Shown here: in pieces, positions 36,070 through 45,152 of the stretch
How positions within the stretch are numbered: position 1 is the first letter of the stretch
Layout of the letters: each line of letters begins with the position of its first letter
NCBI GenBank assembly: GCA_045565995.1
Contig: JBJLEF010000004.1
Coordinates: 186,001-250,000, forward strand
DNA: 64,000 nt
Reading direction: 5' to 3'
Source of the DNA: UBA721 sp002705165
Lineage (GTDB): Bacteria > Planctomycetota > Planctomycetia > Pirellulales > Pirellulaceae
The notes under the pieces: model-generated
The model's database searches: none
What the model was told of the DNA's origin: nothing
The model's input: only the letters and a program-made list of their open reading frames with translations
Made by a program: the position numbers and the translations under genes

Positions 36070-37573
36070 TATACAGCCGTTTTACGTTTTGTCTCCATTC
36101 TTTGAAAACATCGCCGCCTTGTTTGAATTGCCGATCCTCATTCCATGGATCTTAGCAATGACGTTTGGTATTTTCGTGGGTTCTACGCCAGGGCTAACGG
36201 CCACCATGGCCGTCGCGTTGATCATACCCTTTTCTTTTCAACTGGAAAAAGAAGCGGCGCTAGCGATGGTCATTGGCGTCAGTTTTACGGCCATTTTCGC
36301 GGGTGACATACCAGCTACATTTTTGCGGATTCCGGGTACACCTGCTTCCGCGGCTGCGACATTAGACGCACACCGTCTGGCCTTGGAGGGTAAGGGCAAG
36401 CAAACTCTGCTAATTAACCTTCTGTGTTCAACTTTAGGTGGAATCTTGGGGGTGGTGATACTAATTTCTCTCGCTCCTCAGTTGGCCACGTTCGCCTTAA
36501 AATTTGGGCCCTTCGAGTACTTTTGGCTCTGTATAACAGGCTTAATTTTGGGTGTCACGGTTTCGAGTGGACGCCGGCCATTTGTTGGCTTATTAGCAGC
36601 CGTGTTAGGATTTGGTTTTTCCTTAGTGGGAGTGGACCCACTAACCAATCAGAGTCGTTTTGTTTTTAATATGGAAGAATTGTCGGAAGGCCTCAACTTT
36701 ATCCCAGCGATGATAGGGTTGTTCGGGATGTCAGAGGTTTTCAAGTCCGTTTTGGGGGATTCAGTGGATAGCCCCAAATCTCCAGTTCCAGGGCCGTTTA
36801 GATTTAGGAGTTCCCTATCAATCATTCTGCGGCATTTGCCGACAGTGGTGCAGTCGGCGATCACTGGTACTGCTATCGGAGCGTTGCCTGGCGCTGGTGC
36901 GGATATCGCCGCATGGGGTGCTTACGGTGTTTCAGAAAAGACGACCGTAAAGCCGGATCCACCTTTTGGGAGTGGTAATTGGAAGGGCGTCATCTCCCCC
37001 ACAAGTGCTAATAATTCAGCTGTGGCCGCGGCTTGGATACCGGCGTTGGTATTTGGGGTTCCCGGAGATGCCGTCACGGCCATCGTATTAGGGGCGTTTA
37101 TGGTATACGACATCACGCCCGGTCCAGCGTTATTTGAATCAGGGAATGCAGATTTTATTTTTTCAATCGCTCTAATAACTCAGTTGTTTCTAATTCCAGC
37201 AGGAATTCTGGGAATTCTTTTCTTTAGTCAAATTGCGAAACTCTCGCGCGGGATCATTCTCACGGCTGTTGTTATGTTTTCAGTCGTAGGTGCATTTGCG
37301 ATGAACAATTCGCTGACAGACGTCTGGGTGATGTTCGGCTTTGGTATTTTTGGCGTGATACTTGAACGCCAAAAGGTTCCCTTAGCCCCGCTAATTTTAG
37401 GTATGATCTTAGGTCCCAAGATCGAAGAGTATTTGCGGACTGGATTGATTAGTTATCGTGGCGAGTTTGCAGCAGCGTTTTCATCGCACATCAGTAGGGC
37501 TTTCGTCATTGTCCTCACTGTTATTGTCGTTTTCCCGCTTCTTCGCGTTATAAAGAAAAAGGGTTTTAAGTAA
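36044..37573 (+). CDS. tctA: Tripartite tricarboxylate transporter, large membrane subunit (TctA-like)
   Basis: Up to 509 residues, about 11-12 helices. TctA hallmarks: FGIFVGSTPGLTATMAVALIIPFSF near the N-terminus (conserved G-x-x-P-G-L), FAGDIPATFLRIPGTPASAAATLDAHRLA (conserved PGTPxSxxTxxDG-like block), and in the middle GALPGAGADIAAWGAYGVSEKT and VISPTSANNSAVAAAWIPALVFGVPGDAVTAIVLGAFMVY. The frame opens with TTG at 36044, 26 bases inside tctB; the TTG at 36089 is an alternative and fits the usual family N-terminus better. No ribosome site favours either. Followed after one base by the hydrolase gene. Confidence 0.93.
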   Translation: MHYLCFLFDIQPFYVLSPFFENIAALFELPILIPWILAMTFGIFVGSTPGLTATMAVALIIPFSFQLEKEAALAMVIGVSFTAIFAGDIPATFLRIPGTPASAAATLDAHRLALEGKGKQTLLINLLCSTLGGILGVVILISLAPQLATFALKFGPFEYFWLCITGLILGVTVSSGRRPFVGLLAAVLGFGFSLVGVDPLTNQSRFVFNMEELSEGLNFIPAMIGLFGMSEVFKSVLGDSVDSPKSPVPGPFRFRSSLSIILRHLPTVVQSAITGTAIGALPGAGADIAAWGAYGVSEKTTVKPDPPFGSGNWKGVISPTSANNSAVAAAWIPALVFGVPGDAVTAIVLGAFMVYDITPGPALFESGNADFIFSIALITQLFLIPAGILGILFFSQIAKLSRGIILTAVVMFSVVGAFAMNNSLTDVWVMFGFGIFGVILERQKVPLAPLILGMILGPKIEEYLRTGLISYRGEFAAAFSSHISRAFVIVLTVIVVFPLLRVIKKKGFK

Positions 37574-37574
37574 C

Positions 37575-38672
37575 ATGTCAAGTTCCATTAATGAAACACG
37601 CTTGCTTGACCTCTGGAATTTGCTGGAACATTGGAATCACAAATCTGGGGTTCGAGCGATCGCAGCTGAAACCGGCAATGAACACAATGTGGTCGGGAAT
37701 TATTATGTCGGCCACGATGACTCCGAGCGTTCGAGACCAGTTGACGATCAGAGCAGGTTCCTAATAGCGTCACCCACGAAGCCCTTTATAGCCGTCGCTG
37801 CGATGATCTTAGTCGAAAAAGGACTACTTCAGATAAGTGACCGTGTGTCGAAATATCTCCCGTCGTTTGGCGGTCAAGAGAAGGCTGGGATCCGTATCGC
37901 CAACCTTCTTACGCACACGTCCGGATTGCCAGATATGCTTCCGAATGATCTTGATTTAAGAAAAAATAAGGCGCCCTTGTCTGAGTATCAGAGGCATACC
38001 AATGCAGTTGAATTGATTCATAAACCTGGAACGCGAGTTCATTATCAAAGTATGGGGATTCTGACACTAAGTAGCATCCTCGAGGTGATCACCACCGTAT
38101 CAACTCCTGAGTTTTTAGATGCCGAGATATTTTCACCCTTGCAAATGACTAATACGTCACTCGGCGTAACGGACGATTGCCTAAGATCTACACGGCCACC
38201 GGTAGACTCTATGGTAGAGCACTTGGAGGGGCACGATGATTGGGGTTGGAATAGTAATTACTGGCGTAAGCTGGGAGCACCCTGGGGAGGATTAATATCG
38301 ACGTCCTCAGACATTGGCCTGTTCTGCCGTCACCTACTCACGATCTTAGCGGGCCAGCGGGGAATATTATCTAGTTCAACGCTTCGGGCGATGGCTTCCA
38401 ATCAGCTAAGTTCATTTCCGCAATTACGATCTGGTACTTGCGAATCTGTGCCATGGGGTTATGGCTGGCAACTGAATTGGCCTAATCATCCACGGGGGTT
38501 TGGGGCCATTTTGCCCAAAAGTGCGTTCGGCCACTGGGGCGCCACCGGGACGCTAGTATGGATCGACCCTTCTAAGTCAGTTTATGGCGTCATTCTCACG
38601 AACGAACCTTTGGGGGCGGAAGATAGGCGTCAGATCAAGTTCGCAAACCTTTGCCGCTTAGCATGGGACTAG
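37575..38672 (+). CDS. Serine hydrolase of the beta-lactamase/esterase EstB fold
   Basis: 365 residues, no signal peptide, cytoplasmic. Class C beta-lactamase fold: nucleophile motif SPTK (Ser 66, Lys 69), Tyr 157 in HYQSMG (the YxN motif is YQS), and FGHWGATGTLVWIDP late in the protein (HxG in place of KTG). ANLLTHTSGLPDMLP is a family landmark. Such proteins are esterases, D-aminopeptidases or amidases more often than true beta-lactamases. The ATG is one base after the tctA stop, so it is almost surely in the transporter operon and may open the imported compound (ester, lactone or amide). It converges with the aldolase gene, whose stop codon shares CTAG with this one. Confidence 0.9.
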   Translation: MSSSINETRLLDLWNLLEHWNHKSGVRAIAAETGNEHNVVGNYYVGHDDSERSRPVDDQSRFLIASPTKPFIAVAAMILVEKGLLQISDRVSKYLPSFGGQEKAGIRIANLLTHTSGLPDMLPNDLDLRKNKAPLSEYQRHTNAVELIHKPGTRVHYQSMGILTLSSILEVITTVSTPEFLDAEIFSPLQMTNTSLGVTDDCLRSTRPPVDSMVEHLEGHDDWGWNSNYWRKLGAPWGGLISTSSDIGLFCRHLLTILAGQRGILSSSTLRAMASNQLSSFPQLRSGTCESVPWGYGWQLNWPNHPRGFGAILPKSAFGHWGATGTLVWIDPSKSVYGVILTNEPLGAEDRRQIKFANLCRLAWD

Positions 38673-39499
38673 TCTTTGAATTGCTCTTGGAATGCGTCTT
38701 TGACAGCGTCAACGCCTAGTTTGAGAGCCACCGTTTCATTGCTCATAGATACGATTTGGCAATTAAGGTCCACCGCGCGTTCGGCCCAGAGTGCATCAGG
38801 GGTGACTGCTCCCCAGCTTTTCCCGTGCTTCGAACAGGCCTTGCTGACTCGTTGGACGGCTTCCCAGAGGACATCGGAATGAAAGTCAGGATAGTTGCCC
38901 AACGCTATCGATAGGTCAGAAGGGCCCACAAATAAGTGATCTACGTTACTCAATGCGGCAATCTCATCGACCTCGTTTAAGGCTCCGAGGGTTTCGATTT
39001 GGATAGCAACAAATACTTCGTCATTGGCATTAGCGAAAAACTCCGACGAGGAACGAGTGGTAAATCCTCCATCGACGCCACTCATGTTCATACCGCGAAC
39101 ACCGCTAGGCGGAAATTTAGCCCAACTGGTGAACTCTGCCGCTTGGTCCGCTGAATCAATTTGCGCTGCCATTACTCCCCCGGCGCCTAATTCTAGATAT
39201 TGGCCGACGTCTTGGTATCCAGTTGGCGCCATCCGAACGAATTGGTGTAAATCGACGGCCCTCGCCGAAAGGAACGCACCGCGGATCTGATCGACGGTCG
39301 CCATACCATGTTCTAGATCCAGCCAGAATCCCGAAAATCCGCCGCGCAAAGCGTACATCTCGACGGATACCGGACTAATGAGTCTGGAAAGGGCGAAGAA
39401 GTTTAAGCGTTCACCCGCTGATAATCGGTCTTTTAATAGGTGCATCAACACTTGCCTTTGCGATGGTAGTCTTTCAGTTACACTATTTAGTATAACCAT
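38669..39499 (-). CDS. HpcH/HpaI family aldolase
   Basis: Up to 276 residues. Class II pyruvate-dependent aldolase family (HpaI, RhmA, GarL). Signature pieces: GFWLDLEHGMA (base region), LELGAGGVMAAQIDS, PPSGVRGMN (substrate Arg), VAIQIETLGALNEVDEIAAL (metal Glu) and HLFVGPSDLSIALG (metal Asp), all intact. Cleaves 2-keto-3-deoxy acids or related hydroxy-keto acids to pyruvate and an aldehyde. The ATG at 39445 (MHLLKDRLSAGE) has a weak AAAGG upstream and gives a more usual 258-residue length, so it may be the true start. Next to the transporter and the DUF6807 gene, it fits a carboxylate or sugar-acid breakdown block. Confidence 0.9.
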   Translation of the reverse strand: MVILNSVTERLPSQRQVLMHLLKDRLSAGERLNFFALSRLISPVSVEMYALRGGFSGFWLDLEHGMATVDQIRGAFLSARAVDLHQFVRMAPTGYQDVGQYLELGAGGVMAAQIDSADQAAEFTSWAKFPPSGVRGMNMSGVDGGFTTRSSSEFFANANDEVFVAIQIETLGALNEVDEIAALSNVDHLFVGPSDLSIALGNYPDFHSDVLWEAVQRVSKACSKHGKSWGAVTPDALWAERAVDLNCQIVSMSNETVALKLGVDAVKDAFQEQFKD

Positions 39500-39548
39500 T
39501 TGGTTAATACTAGCTCGCTAATCCACTATCCGGAGGGTCTGATAATCC

Positions 39549-40487
39549 ATGGAATTTAAGGAGTATTCGCTTCCAAGGTGTCAGGTGATTCCTGAGTCAG
39601 ATTACCAAACCTCTTTTTCAGTGGATGGGCGTAAAATCCTGTGCTGGAACTTCGGGTCCCACTATCCCCGCCCGTTTTTTCACCCCGTCATAGGTCCCTC
39701 CGGCGCGAACCTCGTAAGAATGGGACATCCAGGCGCCCCTAATCACGACCATCATTCAGGTATTTGGTTCGCTCATAACATGATTGAGGGATTTGATTTT
39801 TGGGCCAATGGTACGGGAACTCAGATACGGCAGCGGCAGTGGCTTGACTATATAGATTCAGATGACTTTGCCGCCTCGGCATTCTTGTTGGACTATTACG
39901 ATGGACATGAGGAGTCGCCACTGCTAACTCAGTCGACTATTGTGATAGTACATCCGCTTGAAAACAACGAATATATTCTAGAGCTCAATATCACGTTTCA
40001 GTCGATAAACGCTCCGGTAACGTTTCGAAAAACCAACTTTGGTGTTCTAGCAATTCGAGTTTGTGCGTCCATCTCTGAGCATTTTGGGGGCGGGAAGCTT
40101 ACCAATGATTCGGGTACGTCCAGCGAGGAGAACCTCTTCGGCCTGCCGTCGAGTTATATGGATTACAGCGGACCGGTTCGGGACGAGTCTCGTAAGATGG
40201 TCATCAACGGTATCACTCTCTTTGATCACCCAGGGAACCCGAATTTTCCCTCGAAATGGCATGTCAGAGAAGACGGGTGGATGGGCCCTTCGGTAAATCG
40301 AGATGAGGCAACGCTAATCAAGCAAGGAGAAAACCTTCAGTTGCGTTATCAAATCCATGTCCATAACAACGGACTCGACACGGAGAAAGCGTCAATGATA
40401 CGGCAGCAGTTCATAGAGAGCCCTTCTTGGATCGTGACGCGTTCAAAACAAAAACACCGCGCATGGATGATTGAAAGAAAGAACTAG
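39549..40487 (+). CDS. DUF6807 (PmoA-like) protein
   Basis: 312 residues, cytoplasmic. Recognised by MGHPGAPNHDHHSGIWFAHN (conserved H-x-x-x-x-D-H-x-H-H-x-G-x-x-F/W-x-H block), WANGTGTQIRQRQWLDY, and the late 'YMDYSGPV' and LFDHPGNPNFPSKWHVREDGWMGPS segments. The family is annotated 'methane oxygenase PmoA' in databases but is not the particulate methane monooxygenase; it occurs widely in planctomycete sugar-degradation loci, often beside Gfo/Idh/MocA dehydrogenases. Function unproven. GGAGGG is 16-11 bases upstream of the ATG. Divergent from the aldolase (49-base gap). Confidence 0.85.
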   Translation: MEFKEYSLPRCQVIPESDYQTSFSVDGRKILCWNFGSHYPRPFFHPVIGPSGANLVRMGHPGAPNHDHHSGIWFAHNMIEGFDFWANGTGTQIRQRQWLDYIDSDDFAASAFLLDYYDGHEESPLLTQSTIVIVHPLENNEYILELNITFQSINAPVTFRKTNFGVLAIRVCASISEHFGGGKLTNDSGTSSEENLFGLPSSYMDYSGPVRDESRKMVINGITLFDHPGNPNFPSKWHVREDGWMGPSVNRDEATLIKQGENLQLRYQIHVHNNGLDTEKASMIRQQFIESPSWIVTRSKQKHRAWMIERKN

Positions 40488-40490
40488 AGC

Positions 40491-41423
40491 TCAGGTCTTA
40501 AGATGGCGGGCGAAAAAGTTTCGCGTATGACTCCACATTTCTGCGCTTAATACGTGCCCGGACCCCTTTTCGATATAGTACGTAAACTTATCTTCTGCAT
40601 GCATGGATTCATAGGCTGCGAGTATCGTTGCCATCGCACTACGTACATGCTTGATTGGACTTCCCTTATCTAGTTCGCCAAAGTTCATATGGACGGGCCG
40701 GGGCGCGATTAGGGCCACGATGTCCGGCGTGTCAGCTTCCGGGTAGATTCCGGTAATAAAGTTCGGAAAGCAGTGTAGCAATTGATTTTCCTCGATAGCC
40801 GCGTAGGTGGGTAAACAGCAATTGCAGACGGTCGCCTTAATTCGGGGTTCCCATGGCCCTAACATGTACGCATGGGTGGACCCCATTGAATGGCCGTAAC
40901 AACCAATAGCCGAAGAATCGACCACCTCCAGGCTCGCGAGGTAATCGACAGCGCGACGCATGTCTAAGATGTTTTTCCAAGCCATCGTTTTTCCACGGAC
41001 GATGTACTTGAGATAGAGAAACCGTTCTAAATTGCCGGCCGACAGTTGATACCCTTCCGAGCGTTCCTCAAACCCCAACGCGTCCGGACACAAGACCACA
41101 TAGCCATTTTGAACGAGGGACAGACCGGTATGATGCATAGGGTCGCCCGCCAAGCCCGCTGGTTCAGTCTTGCCGATGTCCCACTGCCCATTATGTTGGT
41201 GCCATACACAGATTGCAGGGGTGGGGTTCCGCGAATTCGCACCTTCAGGTATCAGTAAAATAGCCGGAATGGGTTGCCCAGGCTCGCTTTCGTAGGTCAC
41301 CCAATTAATGGTGTAGCCGTCCTTAGCCTCAGTTTTTATGACAGCAGGATTGAGTGGGCCTGGGTCGGGAAAAGGTCCGCCCAAACCAACTAGGAGTCGC
41401 TCTTTAAAGTCAATGGGTGCCAT
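40491..41423 (-). CDS. Alpha/beta hydrolase (acetyl-xylan-esterase/dienelactone-hydrolase-like)
   Basis: 310 residues, cytoplasmic. Predicted triad: Ser 169 in GCYGHSMGSTHAYML, Asp 242 in HMNFGELDKGSPIKH and His 280 in EKGSGHVLSAEMW. The N-terminal cap region (GYTINWVTYESEPGQPIPAILLIPE) and 'VLCPDALGFEERSEG' match the planctomycete abhydrolase group that deacetylates sugars or cleaves small esters. It ends three bases from the DUF6807 stop (convergent). Together with the aldolase and serine hydrolase it makes a second esterase in the same block. Confidence 0.85.
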   Translation of the reverse strand: MAPIDFKERLLVGLGGPFPDPGPLNPAVIKTEAKDGYTINWVTYESEPGQPIPAILLIPEGANSRNPTPAICVWHQHNGQWDIGKTEPAGLAGDPMHHTGLSLVQNGYVVLCPDALGFEERSEGYQLSAGNLERFLYLKYIVRGKTMAWKNILDMRRAVDYLASLEVVDSSAIGCYGHSMGSTHAYMLGPWEPRIKATVCNCCLPTYAAIEENQLLHCFPNFITGIYPEADTPDIVALIAPRPVHMNFGELDKGSPIKHVRSAMATILAAYESMHAEDKFTYYIEKGSGHVLSAEMWSHTRNFFARHLKT

Positions 41424-41869
41424 GAGCCTGCCAGTATACGGTGTTTAGGAATGATCCTCGCTTTTAACCCCAATAAGGCTTTGAAGTTGAAGGGGGGGAT
41501 AAGCCAATTAAACGTTTGCTTTGTGGAATAGGTAGCTAATTACCGTGGGATATTTGTTTTTTTGCGGGGCGTTAGTTAGTAAGGAAAGTGGAAGTAAAGC
41601 CTGAAGACTTTGGAACAGCAATAGTCGCCATCACTGTGTTGTCAATTACCAGTGACTAAGGGAGCGATTGAGGGTTCAGCTAAGTGCAAGTGGACGTTGA
41701 CCGTGCGGTAAACTCCTTAAAGTCCAAGGGCTGGTTACTAAGCGTTGCTAACGCCTTTACCAATGACCACGCCTTTCACCTTCTATTAAACCATTATAAC
41801 GAAATCGAAGTTGACGGAAGACCGCCGATCTGTGAATATCTGGAACATCTTATTCAGAAAGGAAGAGCC
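41424..41869. other. 446-base gap, mostly featureless
   Basis: Upstream of both the hydrolase (minus) and the lipoprotein (plus). Contains a seven-G run at 41492-41498. From the GTG at 41684 (right after a TAA) 62 codons stay open in frame with the lipoprotein; their sense is unclear. No terminator or strong promoter recognised. Confidence 0.4.
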
Positions 41870-42490
41870 ATGAAACCACGGACCATTTCCACCGTACTTA
41901 TCGTCTTACTGCTGAGCGGTTGTGCTGGAAGAAACGCTACCGAGATTGGAACTGCTAATGGAGCTTTGCTGGGTGCTGCTACGGGCGCTGCGATAGGAAA
42001 TCAACAAAACAACGCCTTAGCTGGTGCAATGATTGGTGCTAGCACAGGGGCTATTGCCGGAAATGTCATAGGTGGCCAGATCGATCGCAGCAATGATTCG
42101 TATGAAACTAAATTCCGAGCTGATCAGCAAGCCCTGAGGGAACGCGTTGATAAAAATGCTGTCACTCTAGATCAAGTGCTTCAAATGTCGGCATCGCTCG
42201 TTTCAGACGAAGTGATTGTTAATGAGATCAATAGACGAGGGATCGCAGCACCATTAACCATCGACGAGATTATCTATTTGTCTAAACAGAACGTTTCACC
42301 TGAGGTAATCAAAGGTTATCAAAACGCCGGTAGCCGTGCCCAAAGTCCGAATGATTCCCCACCGTACCTTTCAGGCAATGAGGTGGGAACGGTCGAGTTG
42401 GGAAGGCGTTATCACGACCACTCACCGCATTATAATGAGTCCAATCCGGTACGCAGACGCAGCGGGTTTTACTTTGGTATTGGCAATTAG
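41870..42490 (+). CDS. Glycine-zipper lipoprotein
   Basis: 206 residues from the ATG at 41870, preceded by GGAAG. Lipobox LLLSGCAGRNA (Cys near 18). Two glycine-zipper segments follow at about 28-70 (GALLGAATGAAIGNQ, AGAMIGASTGAIAGNVIGG), as in 17 kDa surface antigen and OmpA-like anchor proteins that insert in or oligomerise on the outer membrane. The C-terminal half (LDQVLQMSASLVSDEVIVNEI, LTIDEIIYLSKQNVSPEVIKGYQ) has two short helical repeats seen in planctomycete zipper proteins. The frame extends upstream to 41684, but the lipoprotein signal and ribosome site define this start. Converges with sucD. Confidence 0.82.
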   Translation: MKPRTISTVLIVLLLSGCAGRNATEIGTANGALLGAATGAAIGNQQNNALAGAMIGASTGAIAGNVIGGQIDRSNDSYETKFRADQQALRERVDKNAVTLDQVLQMSASLVSDEVIVNEINRRGIAAPLTIDEIIYLSKQNVSPEVIKGYQNAGSRAQSPNDSPPYLSGNEVGTVELGRRYHDHSPHYNESNPVRRRSGFYFGIGN

Positions 42491-42506
42491 CCGAGATTCC
42501 CGTGAC

Positions 42507-43391
42507 TCAATGGTTAGAGCTTTTAGCAATTGCACGCTGCAGAGCGGTTCCCATGTCGGCGGGACTTTCCGCCACTTCAATACCCGCAGCTTCTAATGCC
42601 TTTACCTTTTCCGCGGCGGTTCCCTTCCCTCCTGAGATAATGGCGCCCGCGTGCCCCATTCTCTTGCCTGGAGGTGCTGTTCGCCCAGCGATAAAAGCAG
42701 CCACTGGTTTGGTGACGTGTTCGGCTACGTAGGCAGCAGCCTCTTCTTCAGCAGTTCCACCTATTTCGCCGATCATCATGATCGCTTCGGTTTGATCGTC
42801 CGCCTCGTAGAGCTTAAAAAGGTCGATGAAGGAAGTGCCCACAATGGGGTCACCGCCAAGACCAACGCAAGTCGACTGTCCGAGTCCGACGTTACTAGTT
42901 TGCCATACTGCTTCGTATGTCAATGTGCCGGAACGGCTCATAATACCAACAGTGCCTGGCGTATGAATATAACCAGGCATAATTCCTATTTTGCATTCAC
43001 CGGGTGTGATAAGACCTGGGCAGTTAGGCCCGATTAAAGTGGAATTGCTCTCTCGGATTACCTCGTAGACACGAACCATATCTAAAACCGGAACACCTTC
43101 GGTGATTGCTGCAATCGTTTCGATCCCGGCGTCAACCGCCTCGAGGATCGCATCAGCAGTGAACGGTGCGGGTACGAAAATCATGGTCGCGTTGGCCGAC
43201 GTGGAATCGACGGCTTCCCTTACCGTATCGAATACAGGGATTCCATCGACGTCCTGGCCCCCCTTGCCCGGTGTCACTCCCCCCACCATTTGAGTTCCAT
43301 AATCTCGGCAACCTCGCGTATGGAAGGTGCCTGCACCGCCAGTGATTCCCTGACAGATTACTTTCGTGTCTTTATTGATAAGAATGCTCAT
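42507..43391 (-). CDS. sucD: Succinyl-CoA ligase alpha subunit
   Basis: 294 residues, normal length. TCA cycle: succinyl-CoA + ADP (or GDP) + Pi to succinate + NTP. CoA-binding N-terminal Rossmann domain (TKVICQGITGGAGTFHTRGC, MVGGVTPGKGG) and the phosphohistidine loop PPGKRMGHAGAIISGGKGTA with the active His. LIGPNCPGLITPGECKIGIMPG is also diagnostic. Second gene of the sucCD pair, 36 bases after sucC. Confidence 0.97.
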   Translation of the reverse strand: MSILINKDTKVICQGITGGAGTFHTRGCRDYGTQMVGGVTPGKGGQDVDGIPVFDTVREAVDSTSANATMIFVPAPFTADAILEAVDAGIETIAAITEGVPVLDMVRVYEVIRESNSTLIGPNCPGLITPGECKIGIMPGYIHTPGTVGIMSRSGTLTYEAVWQTSNVGLGQSTCVGLGGDPIVGTSFIDLFKLYEADDQTEAIMMIGEIGGTAEEEAAAYVAEHVTKPVAAFIAGRTAPPGKRMGHAGAIISGGKGTAAEKVKALEAAGIEVAESPADMGTALQRAIAKSSNH

Positions 43392-43427
43392 GAGATTCGC
43401 TTTATATTTATATTGGTTGTCGGTCTA

Positions 43428-44615
43428 TTAGGCGCCAATGGCGGCGCAAACCTTCGTAGCTGCATCAGTAAGGTCAGTAGCTGTAATGATCGCAACATCA
43501 CTTTCCTCTAAAATCCGGCGGCCTTCCTCGACTTCTGTCCCTTCCAGTCGTACTACTAAGGGAACCTCAAACCCAACTTCTTTTGACGCTGCAACAATGG
43601 CTGCAGCGATCGTTGAGCATCTGGCTATTCCGCCAAAGATATTGACTAGGACCGCTTTCACATTTGGATCCGAAAGAAGAATCCGAAAAGCTTCCGTGAC
43701 CTGAGACTTGTCTGCTCCGCCTCCGACGTCCAGGAAGTTAGCAGGTTCACCGCCGTGCAGCTTGATAATATCCATTGTCGACATAGCGAGACCGGCACCA
43801 TTGACAAGGCAGGCAATGTTCCCATCGAGCTTAATGTAGCTCAAACCAGCTTCTCCAGCCCGGAGTTCGGTAGGCTCTTCTTCGGATAGATCTCGATAAG
43901 CGGCGATATCCTGCTGGCGATACATTGCGTTAGAGTCGAATGAAATCTTCGCGTCTAAAGCGAGCAACTCTCCGTCACCTGTTACGACAAGGGGGTTGAT
44001 CTCCGCAAGGCTGCAGTCCAAGTCTACATAAAGATTACAAAGCGTACGCATGAATTTGTCTGCGGACCGAATACTAGTGCCAGTAATTCCAAGTTGACTA
44101 CATAGCTTTCGGACTTGAAAACTCTGTAGGCCGAAATGGGGATCAAAGTGTTCTTTGAAAATGAGTTCAGGTGTCTCTTCGGCAACCGTTTCAATATCCA
44201 TACCACCTTCCGTCGAACACATCAGGACTGGCATTTTGTTGGAGCGATCCAAGACGATTCCAAGATAGAGCTCCCGTGCGATATCACAGCCTTCCTCGAT
44301 AATAACCTGGTTGACCACTTTGCCTTCTGGCCCTGTTTGAATGGTCACCAGCGTCTTGCCAAGCAAACCGGTTGCCACCTCCTGAGCCTCTTCTGCACTT
44401 CTGACTAACTGCACACCATGTTGGGCGGGATTTTCGATCGTGGTGCCTTTCCCGCGACCACCGGCATGGATTTGTGCTTTCACCACTGCCATTGGTGTTC
44501 CCAACTCAACAAAGGCAGCGGCGGCCTGCTCTGGAGTCGTGGCTACACGATTTTGCAAAACAGCAACGCCTGCGTTAGCGAATAGTTCTTTTGCTTGAAA
44601 TTCATGTATTTTCAT
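43428..44615 (-). CDS. sucC: Succinyl-CoA ligase [ADP/GDP-forming] beta subunit
   Basis: 395 residues. ATP-grasp domain at the N-terminus (MKIHEFQAKELFANAGVAV, VVKAQIHAGGRGKG) with the Glu-containing DLDCSLAEINPLVVTGDGELLALDAKI, and a C-terminal flavodoxin-like ligase-CoA domain (DGNIACLVNGAGLAMSTMDIIKLHGG, NIFGGIARCSTIAAAI). All core motifs intact. The minus-strand upstream gap to 44913 (297 bases) is shared with the small gene of the Xer unit; it contains a GCAGG/CCTGC inverted repeat at 44704-44718 of unknown meaning. Confidence 0.97.
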   Translation of the reverse strand: MKIHEFQAKELFANAGVAVLQNRVATTPEQAAAAFVELGTPMAVVKAQIHAGGRGKGTTIENPAQHGVQLVRSAEEAQEVATGLLGKTLVTIQTGPEGKVVNQVIIEEGCDIARELYLGIVLDRSNKMPVLMCSTEGGMDIETVAEETPELIFKEHFDPHFGLQSFQVRKLCSQLGITGTSIRSADKFMRTLCNLYVDLDCSLAEINPLVVTGDGELLALDAKISFDSNAMYRQQDIAAYRDLSEEEPTELRAGEAGLSYIKLDGNIACLVNGAGLAMSTMDIIKLHGGEPANFLDVGGGADKSQVTEAFRILLSDPNVKAVLVNIFGGIARCSTIAAAIVAASKEVGFEVPLVVRLEGTEVEEGRRILEESDVAIITATDLTDAATKVCAAIGA

Positions 44616-44912
44616 TGATCATCTTTCTAATTGTGAAAGGCGGTTGGACAGCCTAATGGGTTTGACCTAACTAAAGATTAGCGAATCTAAGAGTCTTTTT
44701 GAAGCAGGGGTATCCTGCCTAAAAATCACAGTATTAAAAAGAGCTGGTTTTTAGGCCGAATGTCAAATGCAAAGGCGGGATGGGTGGATAAACGATCCAA
44801 TCAGAACATCTTAACACGTTGTAAACAAATACAAATACGAACTTATGATACAGCTTTTTAGAGACCGATACTAAAGATGGTCCTTTCATTTCACATGCTA
44901 GATTACAAAATC

Positions 44913-45152
44913 ATGACTAATAATATAAATGTGTTAGCGTTGGTAAAAGGTGAAGAGAAATACATCTTTCTATTCAACGACCGGAATCGTAAAAATACGT
45001 TACGTCAACTAGGTCGCTATGCTTCCAATCCATCTTTAAGCTTTACCTGGTATGACGCTGCTGTGATGAGTCAGAAAGTTAGAAAATTGACGCGCATCGA
45101 AGAGGCAATGCGAACCCGATATAAGGCGATTACTACAGACGAAAAGCGATGA
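44913..45152 (+). CDS. Small conserved-type protein overlapping the Xer recombinase gene
   Basis: 79 residues from the ATG at 44913 (MTNNINVLALVKGEEKYIFL); the in-frame upstream start at 44877 adds 12 residues of less typical sequence. The body has an N-terminal beta strand pair (INVLALVKGEEKYIFLFND) and a helical half (RKNTLRQLGRYASNPSLSF, YDAAVMSQKVRKL). No family known to me by name. Its stop overlaps the recombinase start by four bases (ATGA), so both are translated together. A weak promoter (TTGTAA at 44819, TATGAT at 44844, 19-base spacer) lies upstream. Confidence 0.68.
   Translation: MTNNINVLALVKGEEKYIFLFNDRNRKNTLRQLGRYASNPSLSFTWYDAAVMSQKVRKLTRIEEAMRTRYKAITTDEKR

Noticed and set aside
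38397..38672. True beta-lactamase resistance gene
   Set aside because: The protein lacks a signal peptide, has YQS and HWG in place of YxN and KTG, and sits in a transporter operon, so an esterase or amidase role is more likely.
39549..40487. Methane monooxygenase subunit
   Set aside because: The database name PmoA for this family is misleading; the protein is soluble and unrelated to the membrane methane monooxygenase.
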